Source: Parasponia andersonii (lineage: Eukaryota > Streptophyta > Magnoliopsida > Rosales > Cannabaceae). From it: 64,000 bases of DNA. The stretch spans positions 646,846-710,845 of the forward strand of contig JXTB01000037.1 of NCBI GenBank assembly GCA_002914805.1, in the 5' to 3' direction. The first letter of the stretch is position 1, and each line of letters begins with the position of its first letter. This document shows, piece by piece, positions 1 through 11,500 of this stretch. The notes below the pieces were generated by a model, which saw only the letters and a program-made list of their open reading frames with translations, was not told where the DNA came from and ran no database searches. Position numbers and translations under genes: made by a program.

Positions 1-530
1 TAAAAATAAAATTTATAAAAAAATAAATAATATGTCACATTTTTTCTTATTGATAAAAATTTAAAAATAATTAAATAAGCTAATAGTATATAAGTCAAAT
101 AATTGATAAAAAAAAGTTTAAAACAAAAACTTTAAGGAAATTGCTTAGAATTAGATTAAAATTTGAAAATATGAGAAAATGTATATTTATAAGTATTGAA
201 AAAAAATTTGTATTTAAATTTATTTAAAAACTTTGTTAAAAAAAATTATTTTTTGTGGGCTAGCTCTTGCGAGCTAGATTGACAGACTTAGATATATATA
301 GGCCCAATTCGGCTCTATCCTTAGCCATTCTATTGTGGGCCAGGCCAAATTGACGCTTTTAGTGGGAAGGGATAAAGACCAAGAATAAAGGACAATTGGA
401 AAGTAGGAGTAAGAGTGGATGAAGAAAGGAAAATTAATATTAAATATATTTAATAAGATCACTATATTTGATTACTCCGATGAGTTGACATTATGTCCGT
501 TATGACTCATCTTAGCAGAATATGATCCTC
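1..530. other. AT-rich intergenic sequence
   Basis: Very AT-rich DNA with runs of A and T and no supportable exon. A short open frame on the minus strand has hydrophobic, low-complexity content and no recognisable domain. The composition becomes clearly more GC-rich after about 500. Confidence 0.6.
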
Positions 531-1300
531 GCGTATGGTTGGACTTCTCTGATCCTAAATGGGAACGCGCTAGGAACCGCTTCAAGGATTGGTAGACAAC
601 TGTTTGGACCCATCACTTCAGAAGAGAAGGCCTGGGCTTTGCTCTTTTCGGGAGCAAATAGGACGCTACCACTCCGACATGTCCTTGCGAGTCCGCTCGA
701 GACTTGCTCCTCACAAATAGAGACATTGGGTCCGCGTCTGTATCGACCACGCATCCTGTAATCTAAGCAATAATAAACAGAATTTTGTTGTATTTTCTGC
801 TTTTGCGCTTAGTCTTGCTCGGACCTACTTCCAACAGGTAGGTCTTAGCTCTGTTCATTTCCTGCCCGTACTTAGCTAAGGCACTTTCTAGGGAGGGTCT
901 ACTTCCAAAGGGTAGACCCTGGTTCTATTTGCCTTTGGCTTACGCTCAGCTTAAGTGTCCTCTGGGGGGGTCTCATCACTGAAATCACCCCCACCCCGCA
1001 GGTATGTCCTCTCGGGTTCTCGACAAGCGACGTGATCCCCGTGGTGTAATTCTTGGCGAGGTCCGCTGGCAAATGTTTTATTGCGCAGCTCAATCTCCTT
1101 CGCGCGTTTTCTCGCGCCATTGGCAATTATTTTACTATGCAAGGTGGTACCCATAACGCGATCCTTACCGAGGTCTGCTAGCAAGCACTTGACTGCGCAG
1201 CCCATTCCTCTTAATGCGTTTTCCCAGGCCATCCGCACGCATTTTAATACACGATGTGTTTCCCATAGTACGATCTTTGTTGAGGTATCCTCTATGGCAA
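531..1300. repeat. GC-rich repeat-like block with degenerate 112-bp tandem array
   Basis: The block is much richer in G+C than its surroundings and carries overlapping open frames on both strands, none of a family I recognise. Near 900 a small inverted repeat is formed by GGGTCTACTT and AGGGTAGACCC. From about 1031 three degenerate copies of a unit follow at 112-bp spacing, anchored by GAGGTCCGC (1058), GAGGTCTGC (1170) and GAGGTATCC (1282), each preceded by a GATC-containing segment. On the minus strand two copies translate into similar peptides with the shared pattern MAxENAxR...CAxKxLxADLxK. The spacing is not a multiple of three, so the frames no longer agree. It is probably a decayed mobile-element or repeat-protein remnant. 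Confidence 0.45.
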
Positions 1301-2639
1301 GGTGTGTAGAAGACCTGATGTCAATTTTATTACTAACATTATTATTACAATGTAAAATGCTTAAAGAAAACAAGTACAAGACCGAATCACAGCTTTTACA
1401 AATGAAGGAACCCTAATCACAAAATGAACCAAAATGTCATCTGCTTTCATTTAGTCCATTAGCTTCTAAATGGCACCATTTGATTCTAAATATATTTGGA
1501 CAGTACTTTCCCTATTTTTAGGACATCCCACATGATTAAAATCATAGTTTAAGACCTGTAATAATAATCAATAAGCCAATTCTCACATATATAACTCAAA
1601 GAGGATCATTTAGAGCAACCTAGGTATACTTGAATTCCTTTCGTTTTAAACAAAGTTTAAAACTACTTTTACACTTTTCTATTGTCACAAACAGTAACGA
1701 AACAAATATATTTACATCATGGGATCAACAAAATATACATTTCAATTTTATAAAATCAGATTACAAATATGGGGAGCTTATTCTAACAATAGAAACACTT
1801 GAAAACACTTGAATCCATAAGTAGCTAACTTTGGGGCTTTAAGACTAACTTTAATCTTCCACTTAAATTCTATATTTCCAGCCATATATAAGGTTTCCTT
1901 AGACCTTAATTCATCAAATAAAAACTTTAATTAAAGAGCTAAAGCAATGGAAATAAATTACTGATTTTAAACTCCACAAAAAAACTCACCTTGACTAGTT
2001 TAAACTTTTGTTGAAGCTCTTGCCTTCTACTTCTACAAAACTGATTTCTAAGGCTTTGAAATTGATCTTAGGACATAAGAGGACCTAGAGGAAACATTAC
2101 TTAAGTAGCATCAAGTGGAGAATTGAACTAACAACACAAAACCTAGAAAGAAAAACTAACAGAATTATCTTGACTAGTTTGGACCTATTTTGTTTTCTTG
2201 AGCTCCAAATTGAGTTCTACCACTTGCAAACTCTTAGAAATGGTTAAAGGAGCTAAGAGAAGTATAGAAAGTTACTGGAGTGGTTCAAGTCATGGCTGGA
2301 GAGAAAGAGGGAGGAAATGACCAGATTTGGTCAAAAATCAATACTTAAAGGCTAAGAATGGCATAACTTAAATTCTAAGGGATATTTTCGGTATTTCACA
2401 CTCTAACTGTAATGCCCAAGATTCTCACATGCATAATAAACCAATAATAAACATGTTTATATTGCATAATAGACATATCAAGTGACTAGAATCAACTTTA
2501 CAGTAAATTTCTCATTCTTTATTGTTAAATGCTTTTAATATGTATTATTGTACTAATATTTGTCGAAGTGCTCCTATACAATATAAAGGCTCAGTATCCT
2601 CAGAGAGAGAGACCTTTTTATATAAGTGATGTTAGATAT
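1301..2639. other. Intergenic, no supportable gene
   Basis: AT-rich sequence with short open frames only. I see no splice-linked exons, RNA gene or clear repeat boundary here. Confidence 0.5.
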
Positions 2640-2885
2640 TATGTCTAGACACCAGTTATTTTTTTTTTTAACATATACATATATGCATATATATTAATTT
2701 GACTAATGAAAATTTAGCATGAATATTTTTTATTATAAAAAATACGAGAGAAAAAAAATATTAGTGATACACGTATTTTCATGCACTTTAGTATAACCAT
2801 TGGATCACTGGTGATCCAACAGCTAAAAATAAAATATCTACCCATAAGTAAAAAAAAAAAAAAAACCTATTAGATCGGCAACCTT
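2640..2885 (+). mobile_element. Small non-autonomous element, copy A of a dispersed family
   Basis: It contains a central palindrome (GGATCACTGGTGATCCAAC near 2804), then a poly-A stretch and CCTATTAGATCGGCAACC at the right edge. The same order of landmarks recurs near 20110-20300 and, inverted, at 60655-60862 and about 60280-60400. This repeated arrangement indicates a MITE-like family. Exact ends and target-site duplications are not clear. Confidence 0.4.
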
Positions 2886-4001
2886 TATGTATTTATCTTA
2901 TATAACAAATGTAGGAACAAGTAGAGTAGAAATTTGTTTCAATAAATATATTGAAATTTTACTATTACTGCAGTGATTTAACTTCGACAAAGTCAGTAAC
3001 ACGTTATTTTTATCAAGGTACGTCGTTTAACCAAAACTATGTCATATACTAGTATATCCAACACCAGCGAATCATATCCAAGTTCAAGAACACTCGAAGT
3101 GTGCCATTCATTACTATCTTTATCAAGGTATGTCGTTTAGCATCCACGACATCATAATACATAGAAAGACATGCAAGTTTATTTAACACTCATTTTCATT
3201 TCATTTGGTATATAATCAGCTTTTGATTAGATTAGTTCGACTACTCGTCCTGTAACATCTTATTGAGTTACTCTGCTCTAAATTTTTATACATAGTTCAA
3301 ATATGGACAGGCGCTCTCTCTAGTCTCTTCATGTGTATTTATTTGATTATGCATTTTATAGGTCTAAAAAAAAAAAAAACATTAATGCACATTGATTTAC
3401 AACGAAACAAGTATTATCATTTCACGCTGATAATCTAGTTTTGAAGTTCAAGAATGTGATTATAAACAAGTAAAAATGTAGAGCACAATCTATCTTGCAC
3501 CACTCAAACTATTGTAGTCAAGAGCTGGTTTTGTGCCCCAACATTTCATGTCTGCAGCTGAATAAACTTACTGCTTGGCAATACTTGAGCCAACCAGCTC
3601 GGCCAGCTGCGCATTCAACATGTAATTTGACTAACTCATCAGTTGTTTACAATAATAAAACAATAGTATTTTGCTGATAATAGAGTCACAAGCCTCCTTA
3701 TTGAAGCTAAATGTTACAAAATTGTTTTCTTCAATTAAAACCCCACCCAAAAATACAATTATAGTTCTCTGCATCTCTCACATAGTACAACAATATTAGA
3801 ATCCTCTGTGAAGCGGGGGGGAAAAAAATGACAAAACAACAATGGAAGATTCTGCTGGGCATCCGCCGTTGAAAAAAAATTGCCACAGATTTCAAGTAAA
3901 TTTGTTTTCTAAAGGAAAAGGAGGTTTCTTCGCTAAATTATAGGACGCACATAAGATGCAAAGAATGATATATTCTATGATATGATGCGCAGTATCAAAA
4001 A
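2886..4001. other. Intergenic and 3' flank of adenylate kinase
   Basis: AT-rich sequence with no supportable exon. The 3' untranslated region of the minus-strand adenylate kinase must lie immediately below 4002, but I could not fix a polyadenylation site. Confidence 0.5.
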
Positions 4002-6079
4002 TTATGCGGCAGCACACTGCTTGTCCTCATAATCAAGATTAAGAACTTGAAGCAACTTGGGCCATGATTCAGGAATCCCTCCTGGCAAATCAAATTCCAA
4101 TAGTTTCCCTCGACTACGGTAGAATCCCTCAACAGGCTGACTCTGGAAGAACAATAGATAGCAGGCACGTTATCAACTATCTAAAAAGTTTTAAGTATGG
4201 ACAACTAACGAGAAACCAGACTGGAGTGATTATCTCAAAAGTTATATAGTAAGATCGCATTCTTGTATGTTCTTCAAGTGCACCTTTTTATAAAACAAGT
4301 GGTAAGATAATGGAGTAATACCTTTTCATGGTATATTCTGAGGCGTTCTTTTACAACTGTTTTGGTATCATCTGCCCTAGTAATGAGCTTTGACATACAA
4401 TGTGCAGGGGGAAGAAGCGGAGCCATGCTAATTGCAGGATTCCCATTCTCACCCTTGACATTAATGGATGCTACATTGAAGTTTTTCCCACACTGACCGC
4501 AAATTCTTCTACCAAGGCATTTCTCCATCAATACATCTTCCCGAAGCTTCAGATTTACCACTAAATCAATGTCGATGACCTCCTCCAGTATTTCCTATAA
4601 GAACCATGAGAAAGCCAACATTTTCAGCACAGTCTTCTTGTTTCTGTAAAACGAGAACCTAGTAGCATACTCAAACTTGAAGAAGAATTGAAAACAGAAA
4701 GACGGATGTGTTATCCAATTAATCATTAGAGTTCTATCAATAATCTATAACTTTAACCAATATTGACAGCTAATGGTTCTCCTGTGCACAAGCAATTTAC
4801 CAGAAGTCCAAAGAACAGAAGTTATCATGTTTGGTTCAGTATGGAACACACGGAAATTGTCACGACAATAAAGAACGAAAGAGGTTAGTTACGGCAAAAC
4901 TAGATTCAGCAAATACTCCCACCACTTGAAGATCAGGGTCATCCACTAACTTATTTACCAATTTAAAAACTTCATTTTACTTATGTTTTAACTGATACTA
5001 TGCTCTTAGTACTGAAAGCTTACCGCTTGCTTTATAGTTCGGGGGAAACCATCAAGAATAAACCCAGATTCACCTTTAGCATCCCCAGCCTCCAGCCTCT
5101 TCGACAACAAGTTTATTATTATTTCATCTGAAACCAACTTACCCTCGTTTACAATCTCAGACAACTGCAGCAAGAAACAGCAAATATAAGGAAACACAAA
5201 AATTTAATCATAAAATTCAAGCACTTCTGGAAAAAAAAAAATCTTTAACACAACGGATGACAAATCTGTTGTTTTCGAGCTCAAACAATCTGTTTTAGCT
5301 TTGAAGGTAGCAAGTTTAGGAGCCGTGGAGTGACTCGAGTCTAGCTCATTTAGAAAGTAGACAGTAACAATATACAAGTAGAACAATTTACTCGATTTCT
5401 AGCATAATTATTTAGAATAAAGAGTCAAATAATATATATATCAAAAAAATAAACTACATTTGTCCTATAAAAACAGGGGGGAAAAAGACTTCCATTGCCA
5501 ATTATACACTTTATTTTCTTATAAATACAACAGGAATTCTTGAGCTTCGAAACTAGGCAACCCCATCAGAAAAAGAAAAAAAAAAAGGAGAAATTTTTAT
5601 CAAATCAAATCATTCTCCATCACTAGTTATTTAAATTTTCAGGGGGGAAAGCTTAAATATTAAATTGGGACATTATAAAAGAAAGAAGTAAAACCCAGAT
5701 CCAAGTTAATTTAATTTTTTTTCAAAAAAAAAAAAAATTTAAAACAAGGGACCTGTTGAGAGAGGGGACCAGAGGAGGCGAGCTCTTCACGGACGAGATC
5801 ACCGGTGGCTATGTGAGGTACCCCGAGGAGGTTGCAGAGGCGGCTGGCGTAGGTGCCTTTGCCGACGCCGGGGCAGCCGAGGAATACCCACTGGACGTTT
5901 CTGTCCTTGGGATCTTTACGTGGGAGATTGGAGTTAAGGGCGAAGGGAGAAGGGTAAGACGGGAAATTGGCGCTGGGCTCCGATGGCACAGCTGAAGAAG
6001 ATAACCTCCTTATTATGGAAGCCATGGATGAGGAGAGCCCCGATGACGTGGGACTGGACAGGCGGGTTAAGGCCGCCAT
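4002..6079 (-). CDS. ADK: Adenylate kinase, organellar (At2g37250/ADK type)
   Basis: This enzyme interconverts ATP + AMP and 2 ADP. The plant group it belongs to is imported into plastids or mitochondria. Coding exons on the minus strand are 5753-6079, 5024-5164, 4322-4594 and 4002-4142, all in phase 0, giving 293 residues against 284 for the Arabidopsis protein as I recall it. The first ~50 residues are Ser/Pro-rich and basic, like a transit peptide. The nucleotide-binding P-loop GCPGVGKGT is at residues 68-76, followed by the NMP-binding segment [11 protein letters not shown], then FILDGFPRT and the LID region with [14 protein letters not shown]. The start at 6079 is chosen because the longer open frame to 6112 begins with TTG, not ATG. 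Upstream lies the ACGACA cluster (6259-6583), probably within its promoter. The product is well supported; the precise organelle is not. Confidence 0.93.
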
Positions 6080-6258
6080 TGGAGGAGAGATCTGAAGCTT
6101 GGAACAGAGCAAGAAGGGTCGGGGTCTGAGTCAGTAGATGAAGTTAAGAACCCCTAAAGTCAAACCCTAACGTTCCAATTTCGTGGGGGGTTGTTCATAG
6201 TACCGAGGCGACAAACCCCACAACCCTAACGAATATTCTTTGTTCTCTCTTTGGAATA

Positions 6259-6583
6259 ACGACAAAATACGAGAAATACGACAATTTAGGATAAACGACA
6301 GTAAACGATACACGACAGTAAAAGTAATAAACGACATCTGTAGAAACATACGACATTTATTGAAAACTTACAATTAGAGCTGAGAAACGACAACTATATA
6401 GAACAGAGAAAAGCCAATTAAGGAAAACGACAATAAATTATCATTGTCGTTTTTAGTTTGTTGAAGTTTTATTGTCGTTTATTGGATTGTCGTTGTTTAG
6501 ATTAATCATTTTCGTGTTTCTAGTTTTGTCATTTCCAGATGCTTTGTCGTTTGCTATATAGCCGCATTCAATTTTATTGTCGT
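6259..6583. repeat. Strand-switching ACGACA hexamer cluster (foldback-like)
   Basis: Eight copies of ACGACA start on the plus strand at 6259, 6278, 6295, 6312, 6331, 6350, 6387 and 6427. Five copies of its complement TGTCGT follow at 6445, 6473, 6488, 6545 and 6578. No copy in either half points the other way. The switch point is a hairpin: AAAACGACAAT, a short loop, then ATTGTCGTTTT (about 6425-6453). Spacing in the left half is 17-19 bp for six successive copies. It sits 180-500 bp upstream of the adenylate kinase start codon. It may be an old foldback element or a protein-binding array; no function is shown. Confidence 0.7.
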
Positions 6584-7050
6584 TTTTAGATTTTTCATCC
6601 TTTCTCCATGAATTTGCAGTGTTAATCAAACCCATCTATGTTTATTTTTTTTCTTCCCCTTCTCTTTGGATCTTCATAAGAGATTAGCTGAGTTTCTTCA
6701 TTTTTTTTTTTTCCCATTGTACTATGATTTTCTATGCAAATTAAGTAATCATCCAAATTAAAAGCGCCTCTATGATTGTAATTGGTGATTATTTAAAAAA
6801 CTAAAATTTTCGAAAAGAAAATAAAAACATTAAATTTAAATTTATACTAAAGTCTATATACAATTCGATAGTATATGAAAAAAAAAATCCAAAAATAAAA
6901 ACAAAACAGTTAACGCCGTCAACACCACGTTTCAGTTGACCAATCAGGGACAAAGCAGTGTGCATGATCCTGGCGAAGACCGAAGGAGCTGAGTAATTGA
7001 CGGAGGTCAAGGAAGATGAACGCCGTTACACCCGTGGTCTCTAAAACTGC
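6584..7050. other. Intergenic between adenylate kinase and PRR7
   Basis: AT-rich, with no supportable gene. The two genes are divergently transcribed, so this is shared upstream DNA. Confidence 0.5.
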
Positions 7051-7305
7051 CACGTGTGCCAAGGAGATCCGGGGAGATCTTGAGAGATGCATGTGAGCGA
7101 AGGGCTTTAGATTTAGTCCAGGTCAGCCGGCACGAGGCCCCATCAGGATGGGCTTAGTTGTAAATATCTAGCATCCGACGTGGCACAGAAGGCCTCCAAC
7201 ACCTCCAGTTTGTCCACGTTGGTACCCTCGAACGTCTCCGTAGAAATAGAATATCTTCTTCTTCCTCCTCCTCCTCCTCCGCCTTCTCCTCCTTCCCTAA
7301 AATCT
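7051..7305 (+). promoter_or_regulatory. Putative PRR7 promoter with G-box and evening-element-like sites
   Basis: A perfect G-box CACGTG lies at 7051-7056. AAATATCT at 7162-7169 is one base short of the evening element AAAATATCT, and AATATCT recurs near 7250. An ACGTGGC motif is close by at about 7178. A pyrimidine-rich stretch of TCC repeats follows at about 7257-7300, typical of plant leaders just after the transcription start. Established knowledge: clock MYB factors CCA1/LHY bind evening elements, and PRR7 is one of their targets. The transcription start itself is inferred. Confidence 0.45.
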
Positions 7306-8539
7306 ATTAGCTTTGTCTTTTTGTCAAACCAGTCAATTTAATTTTTTTTAAAACATAAATTCTGAATTTTCATGATTTTAAATTTAAATCTGTGAAGCTA
7401 TATATCTGTATAATCACATAGAAAAAAAACTTATATATATATATATATATAATTTTGGGGGAAAAGGTTTGTCTGCTATTAGCAACTTCCGGCTGGATCG
7501 AGCTTGATAATTGCTACTCAGGTTAATTTTTCATTTTTAATTTTATTTTGGTATTTGTTTACTATTATTAAAGTTCAAAATTTTTCATTGGTATATATGA
7601 ACAAGGGTTTGTGTTTTGGATTTTATCAATTTTGGTAGAAATGAGTCTTTTTTTTTTTGTCTGGGAAGTCTGAATACATGGAATCTTAATTCATTTTTGT
7701 TTTTACTCATGCAGGAATTCTTTTGAAGAATAAGAGTCTAATCTTTTTGTATTCTTCTTTTGGGTTTTTAGTTTATCCACTATTGTGGTAATACTACTAA
7801 ACATAGTTGATGGGAAAGAGAAACATTTGTTGTTTATTTGTCTATGACATTTCATTTTATTTGTCCTTCAATGTTTTCTTTAATTTTCTTTCTATTTCTT
7901 TAATATTTGTTAATTTTTAAATTTCTGAGATTAATTGTGACTCAGGAATGCATATGGAAAGGCTGTTAGGTAAATTATGTTANTTCCGCCAAGGTCGCTT
8001 TTGGATCAGCGATGAGGATGCTGGCTAATGTAAGCTTCCGAATTCTAACCTGTTGACTTGGAGATTTTCATGACACTAACTTATCATTTTTTTTTTTTTT
8101 TTTTTGATGACTTAGGGTTTGAGCTCAGGGAGTTTCTAGAGGTATTAATCTTGAAGCAGTTCTCTGTTTTTAGTTTTTGGTTGTCTATGATGTTTTGTGG
8201 TGTTATTACTATTGTTATTATTATTTTTTGTTGCTGATATGAAGCTATTGCTCTTACAGTGTCAAAGGAGTTTAATGGGTTAAAACTTGAAGAGATCCAG
8301 TCTAATTTGGAATGGCCTTTGTGTGTTTTAAGCATTTGTTTTTCCATGAAACTCGGGTTTTCAGTGATTCGGGACTTGTAGTAAGCTAACGGGTTCGTGT
8401 TTTTTGAGGTTAGGTTCTTGAAAGCAGAGGCCTTTGTGAGATTTCTTCTGATGATTCGAGGCGGCTTTACACCTGCGGGACTTAGGGAGTAATCTTATTT
8501 TCTGTAAATTTCTGACTCTGATTGATAGGTAGCGTCCTG
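7306..8539 (+). other. Probable PRR7 5' leader with intron(s)
   Basis: There is no long coding frame. Several splice-like sites are present, including a polypyrimidine-AG site (TTGATAG) just before the first coding exon and CTCAG/GCAG sites near 7518 and 7713. A leader intron is likely, but I cannot fix its ends. One base (7983) is ambiguous. An in-frame TGA at 8519-8521 rules out an upstream extension of the coding frame within this exon. Confidence 0.4.
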
Positions 8540-11500
8540 ATGAGCTTTGATGGTGAAGGGTCTGAAGAGCTTCCGGAACTAAATCACCAGCTTCAGGGCG
8601 TGAAGAGAAGAGTTGGAGATGAAGCTGTGGTTCGGGAAGAAAGGGTAATTGATGAAGAAGAATTGAGAAGTAGTAGTGCAGCGGAAGATGTAAAAGATGG
8701 GCGAAGAGCGGTGGCTGAAGCACGGGCTGCCCTCGAAATGCCACAACAGCAGACTCAAGGGGCAATGGTTTGTTGGGACAGGTTCCTACACCTTAGATCC
8801 CTCAAGGTTTTGCTGGTGGAAAATGATGATTCTACTCGCCATGTTGTCACTGCACTGCTTCGAAATTGCAGTTATGAAGGTTTGTAACTCTCGTCTTGTC
8901 CGTGACTCCATCATTAAAGAAATGTCTTTGAACACTTGTATTACAGAGAAGAGAAACGCTGCATTATTGGAGTGGTTAGTTGCTGATTAGCTGTTTAATT
9001 GTGTGTTTTCTTTGAATGGACATTTCGGTAGTACTTCGTAGCCCAGTCTATCATCCCTAATACCTTTTTGTAATAACCTACAACCTTGGGCAAAAGGGTT
9101 AACACACAGTCTCAGTTTCCTCTTTGGTCCTTTTAATCCTAGGCCAAATACCAAACTTTTCTGATATTTGCACATATTTCTATAGAATCCTAGTCATATT
9201 TCATTCTGTTTGGTTTGGTGTGGTTATGCAAACCAAAATGATTTGAGTGGATGCCAGTCAGCTGTATTAATATGCTAAATGTCATCAAAGTAGAAACATT
9301 TAGAATGTCTTCAGCAGAAGATTCAAGGAACGACAAGCAATAGGCTTGCGTCAAGGCAATTGAAGTTGGCCTGGAGTCAGATCCATTGGAGCTCATTGAG
9401 AATCCCATTTGGCTTTCTTGTAGCTGTGCTAATTGTGTTTTTTCCAGTAAAGTTTCTTCAGTTCATTGACTATGAGATTTCTCTCATTCACTAGATTTAG
9501 TAATTCATATTCTTCATTAAAAACGATATCTGTAACTTGTTTAACAAGTTCTACTCTTTCGAGCCTGTGTTTACAGCAAGTTGATTTATAAACTATACGG
9601 ATTCTTAGCCGTCTCTTGAAAAATCCTCAAAACACCTTATCAGTCCCCCCCTTCCCCTTTTATTGTATGCTTGTGCCATATCTCTCTCTGCTCATGCATA
9701 TGTGTGCAGGTTTATGGCATCTTTCTTTTCTTTTAGTTATTGATATATAGTTATTTCAACAGATATATGACTCTTACTTGATGAATATAATGTACTTGTG
9801 TATTATCAGTTATTGAAGCTGGAAATGGATTACAAGCTTGGAAGATACTTGAAGATTTGACCAATCATGTTGATCTTGTTTTAACCGAGGTGGTCATGCC
9901 TTGCTTGTCTGGCATTGGTCTTTTATGTAAGATCATGAGCCATAGGACACGGAAAAATGTTCCTGTTATTAGTAAGTTTCTTTTTTATACTCATCTTGTA
10001 ATAGTTTTATGGAGAAAAAGTTGTGTGACAGTTTACAAAGGTAGCTACTTCTAACTTCACTTCTGGTGAGATTTGTCTGCAGTGATGTCATCTCATGATT
10101 CAATGGGTCTAGTCTTTCAGTGTTTGTCAAAGGGTGCTGTTGACTTTTTGGTGAAACCCATACGGAAGAATGAGCTTAAGAACCTCTGGCAGCATGTTTG
10201 GAGGAGATGCCACAGTGTGAGTTACTTCAATTTCCCATTTTGATCTTAGATTTTCTGCCCAAACAGTTTGTCGGTTTTGCTTACAGCAAGTTCTTTCCAT
10301 GCACAAATTTTTGGCCAGAATTTTGATGTACCTTTTTTTTAATATCAGGCTGGAAGTCTAATTTAGTTTCATTATTCACAAATCTAAAATAGTATTTTCG
10401 CCCTTGAGAGTGCATCCCAGTATAGGTGCCATTCCTGGGTTAAAAACAAGGCCATCTTCTTTTGTAACCTGGTGGGTAAAGAAAAAAATAAGAGAGAGAG
10501 AGAGAGAGAGATGATATGATTATTATATTTCAGATTTATTATTATGTGTTCTATTTGTAACAAAGTCGAACTCTTCCTCAGTCTAGTGGGAGTGGGAGCG
10601 AAAGTGGTGCACAGACTCAGAAATCTGTAAAATCAAAGACTGTTGAAGAATCTGACAACAACACTGGAAGCAACGATGAGGAAGAGAATGGGAGTATTGG
10701 TCTGAATGTCGGAGATGGAAGTGACAATGGGAGTGGCACTCAGGTATAACAGCTTAAGATAACATGACAAGATTCTGTGCTAGTCCACATTTATTATTGA
10801 CACTTATCCCATACATTGGCAGAGACCAGAAAATTTCTCTAGTCAGTGCATTCACATTCATTCCTATCAAGCAGTAGAATTGACTGTAAATTTCTGATTT
10901 TAATTCCAAGTCCTGAATGAATTCTATTTACATTCTTCATTTACTTACAAGTGTCACACAATTCATTATATATTTTGATGGCATCTGAGCCAAGGCAGGA
11001 AAAGCTCCTTTGAGAGATCTGGCAGTAAAATATGATGTAAACATTGGTTATTGATGAACAGTTTCTTAATGTGGTCTCCAACTCAAATCCATCTTTTTAT
11101 TTTGTTTGAACATGAGTACGGCTGTGTACCATCAAGCAATCTCTTATTGTGCTCAATTGATTCACTCTGCAGAGCTCTTGGACAAAACAAGTTGTAGAAG
11201 TTGACAGCCCCAGACAGTTGTCTTCATGGAATCACGTTGCTGAGTGCCCTGATAGTACTTGTGCCCTGGTAGTCCATTCAAATGCTGAACTGCATGGTGA
11301 AAAAATGGTTAATGCATCTGCAAGAAATGAATGCCAAGAACAGAAGGAACAAATTGGTATGGGCAGAGTTCCTGTGCCTTTTCTGGCGCTGTATGAGTTA
11401 TGTCTAGCTTTTTTTTTTTTCCTGACATGGCTTCCCTTAGTGTGATTGTTTGTAGCATCTCATTATATTTGTAATGTATATTTCTTTTCAGGCAATATTG

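Noticed and set aside
531-761. Open frames on both strands as a gene
   Set aside because: Both strands are open because of composition; no domain, splice partner or start context supports a gene.
6080-6112. N-terminal extension of adenylate kinase by 11 residues
   Set aside because: The extended frame begins with TTG rather than ATG; the first ATG is at 6079.
8361-8765. Minus-strand open frame over the PRR7 first exon
   Set aside because: It is a shadow of the PRR7 coding frame, with low-complexity Leu/His content and no domain.
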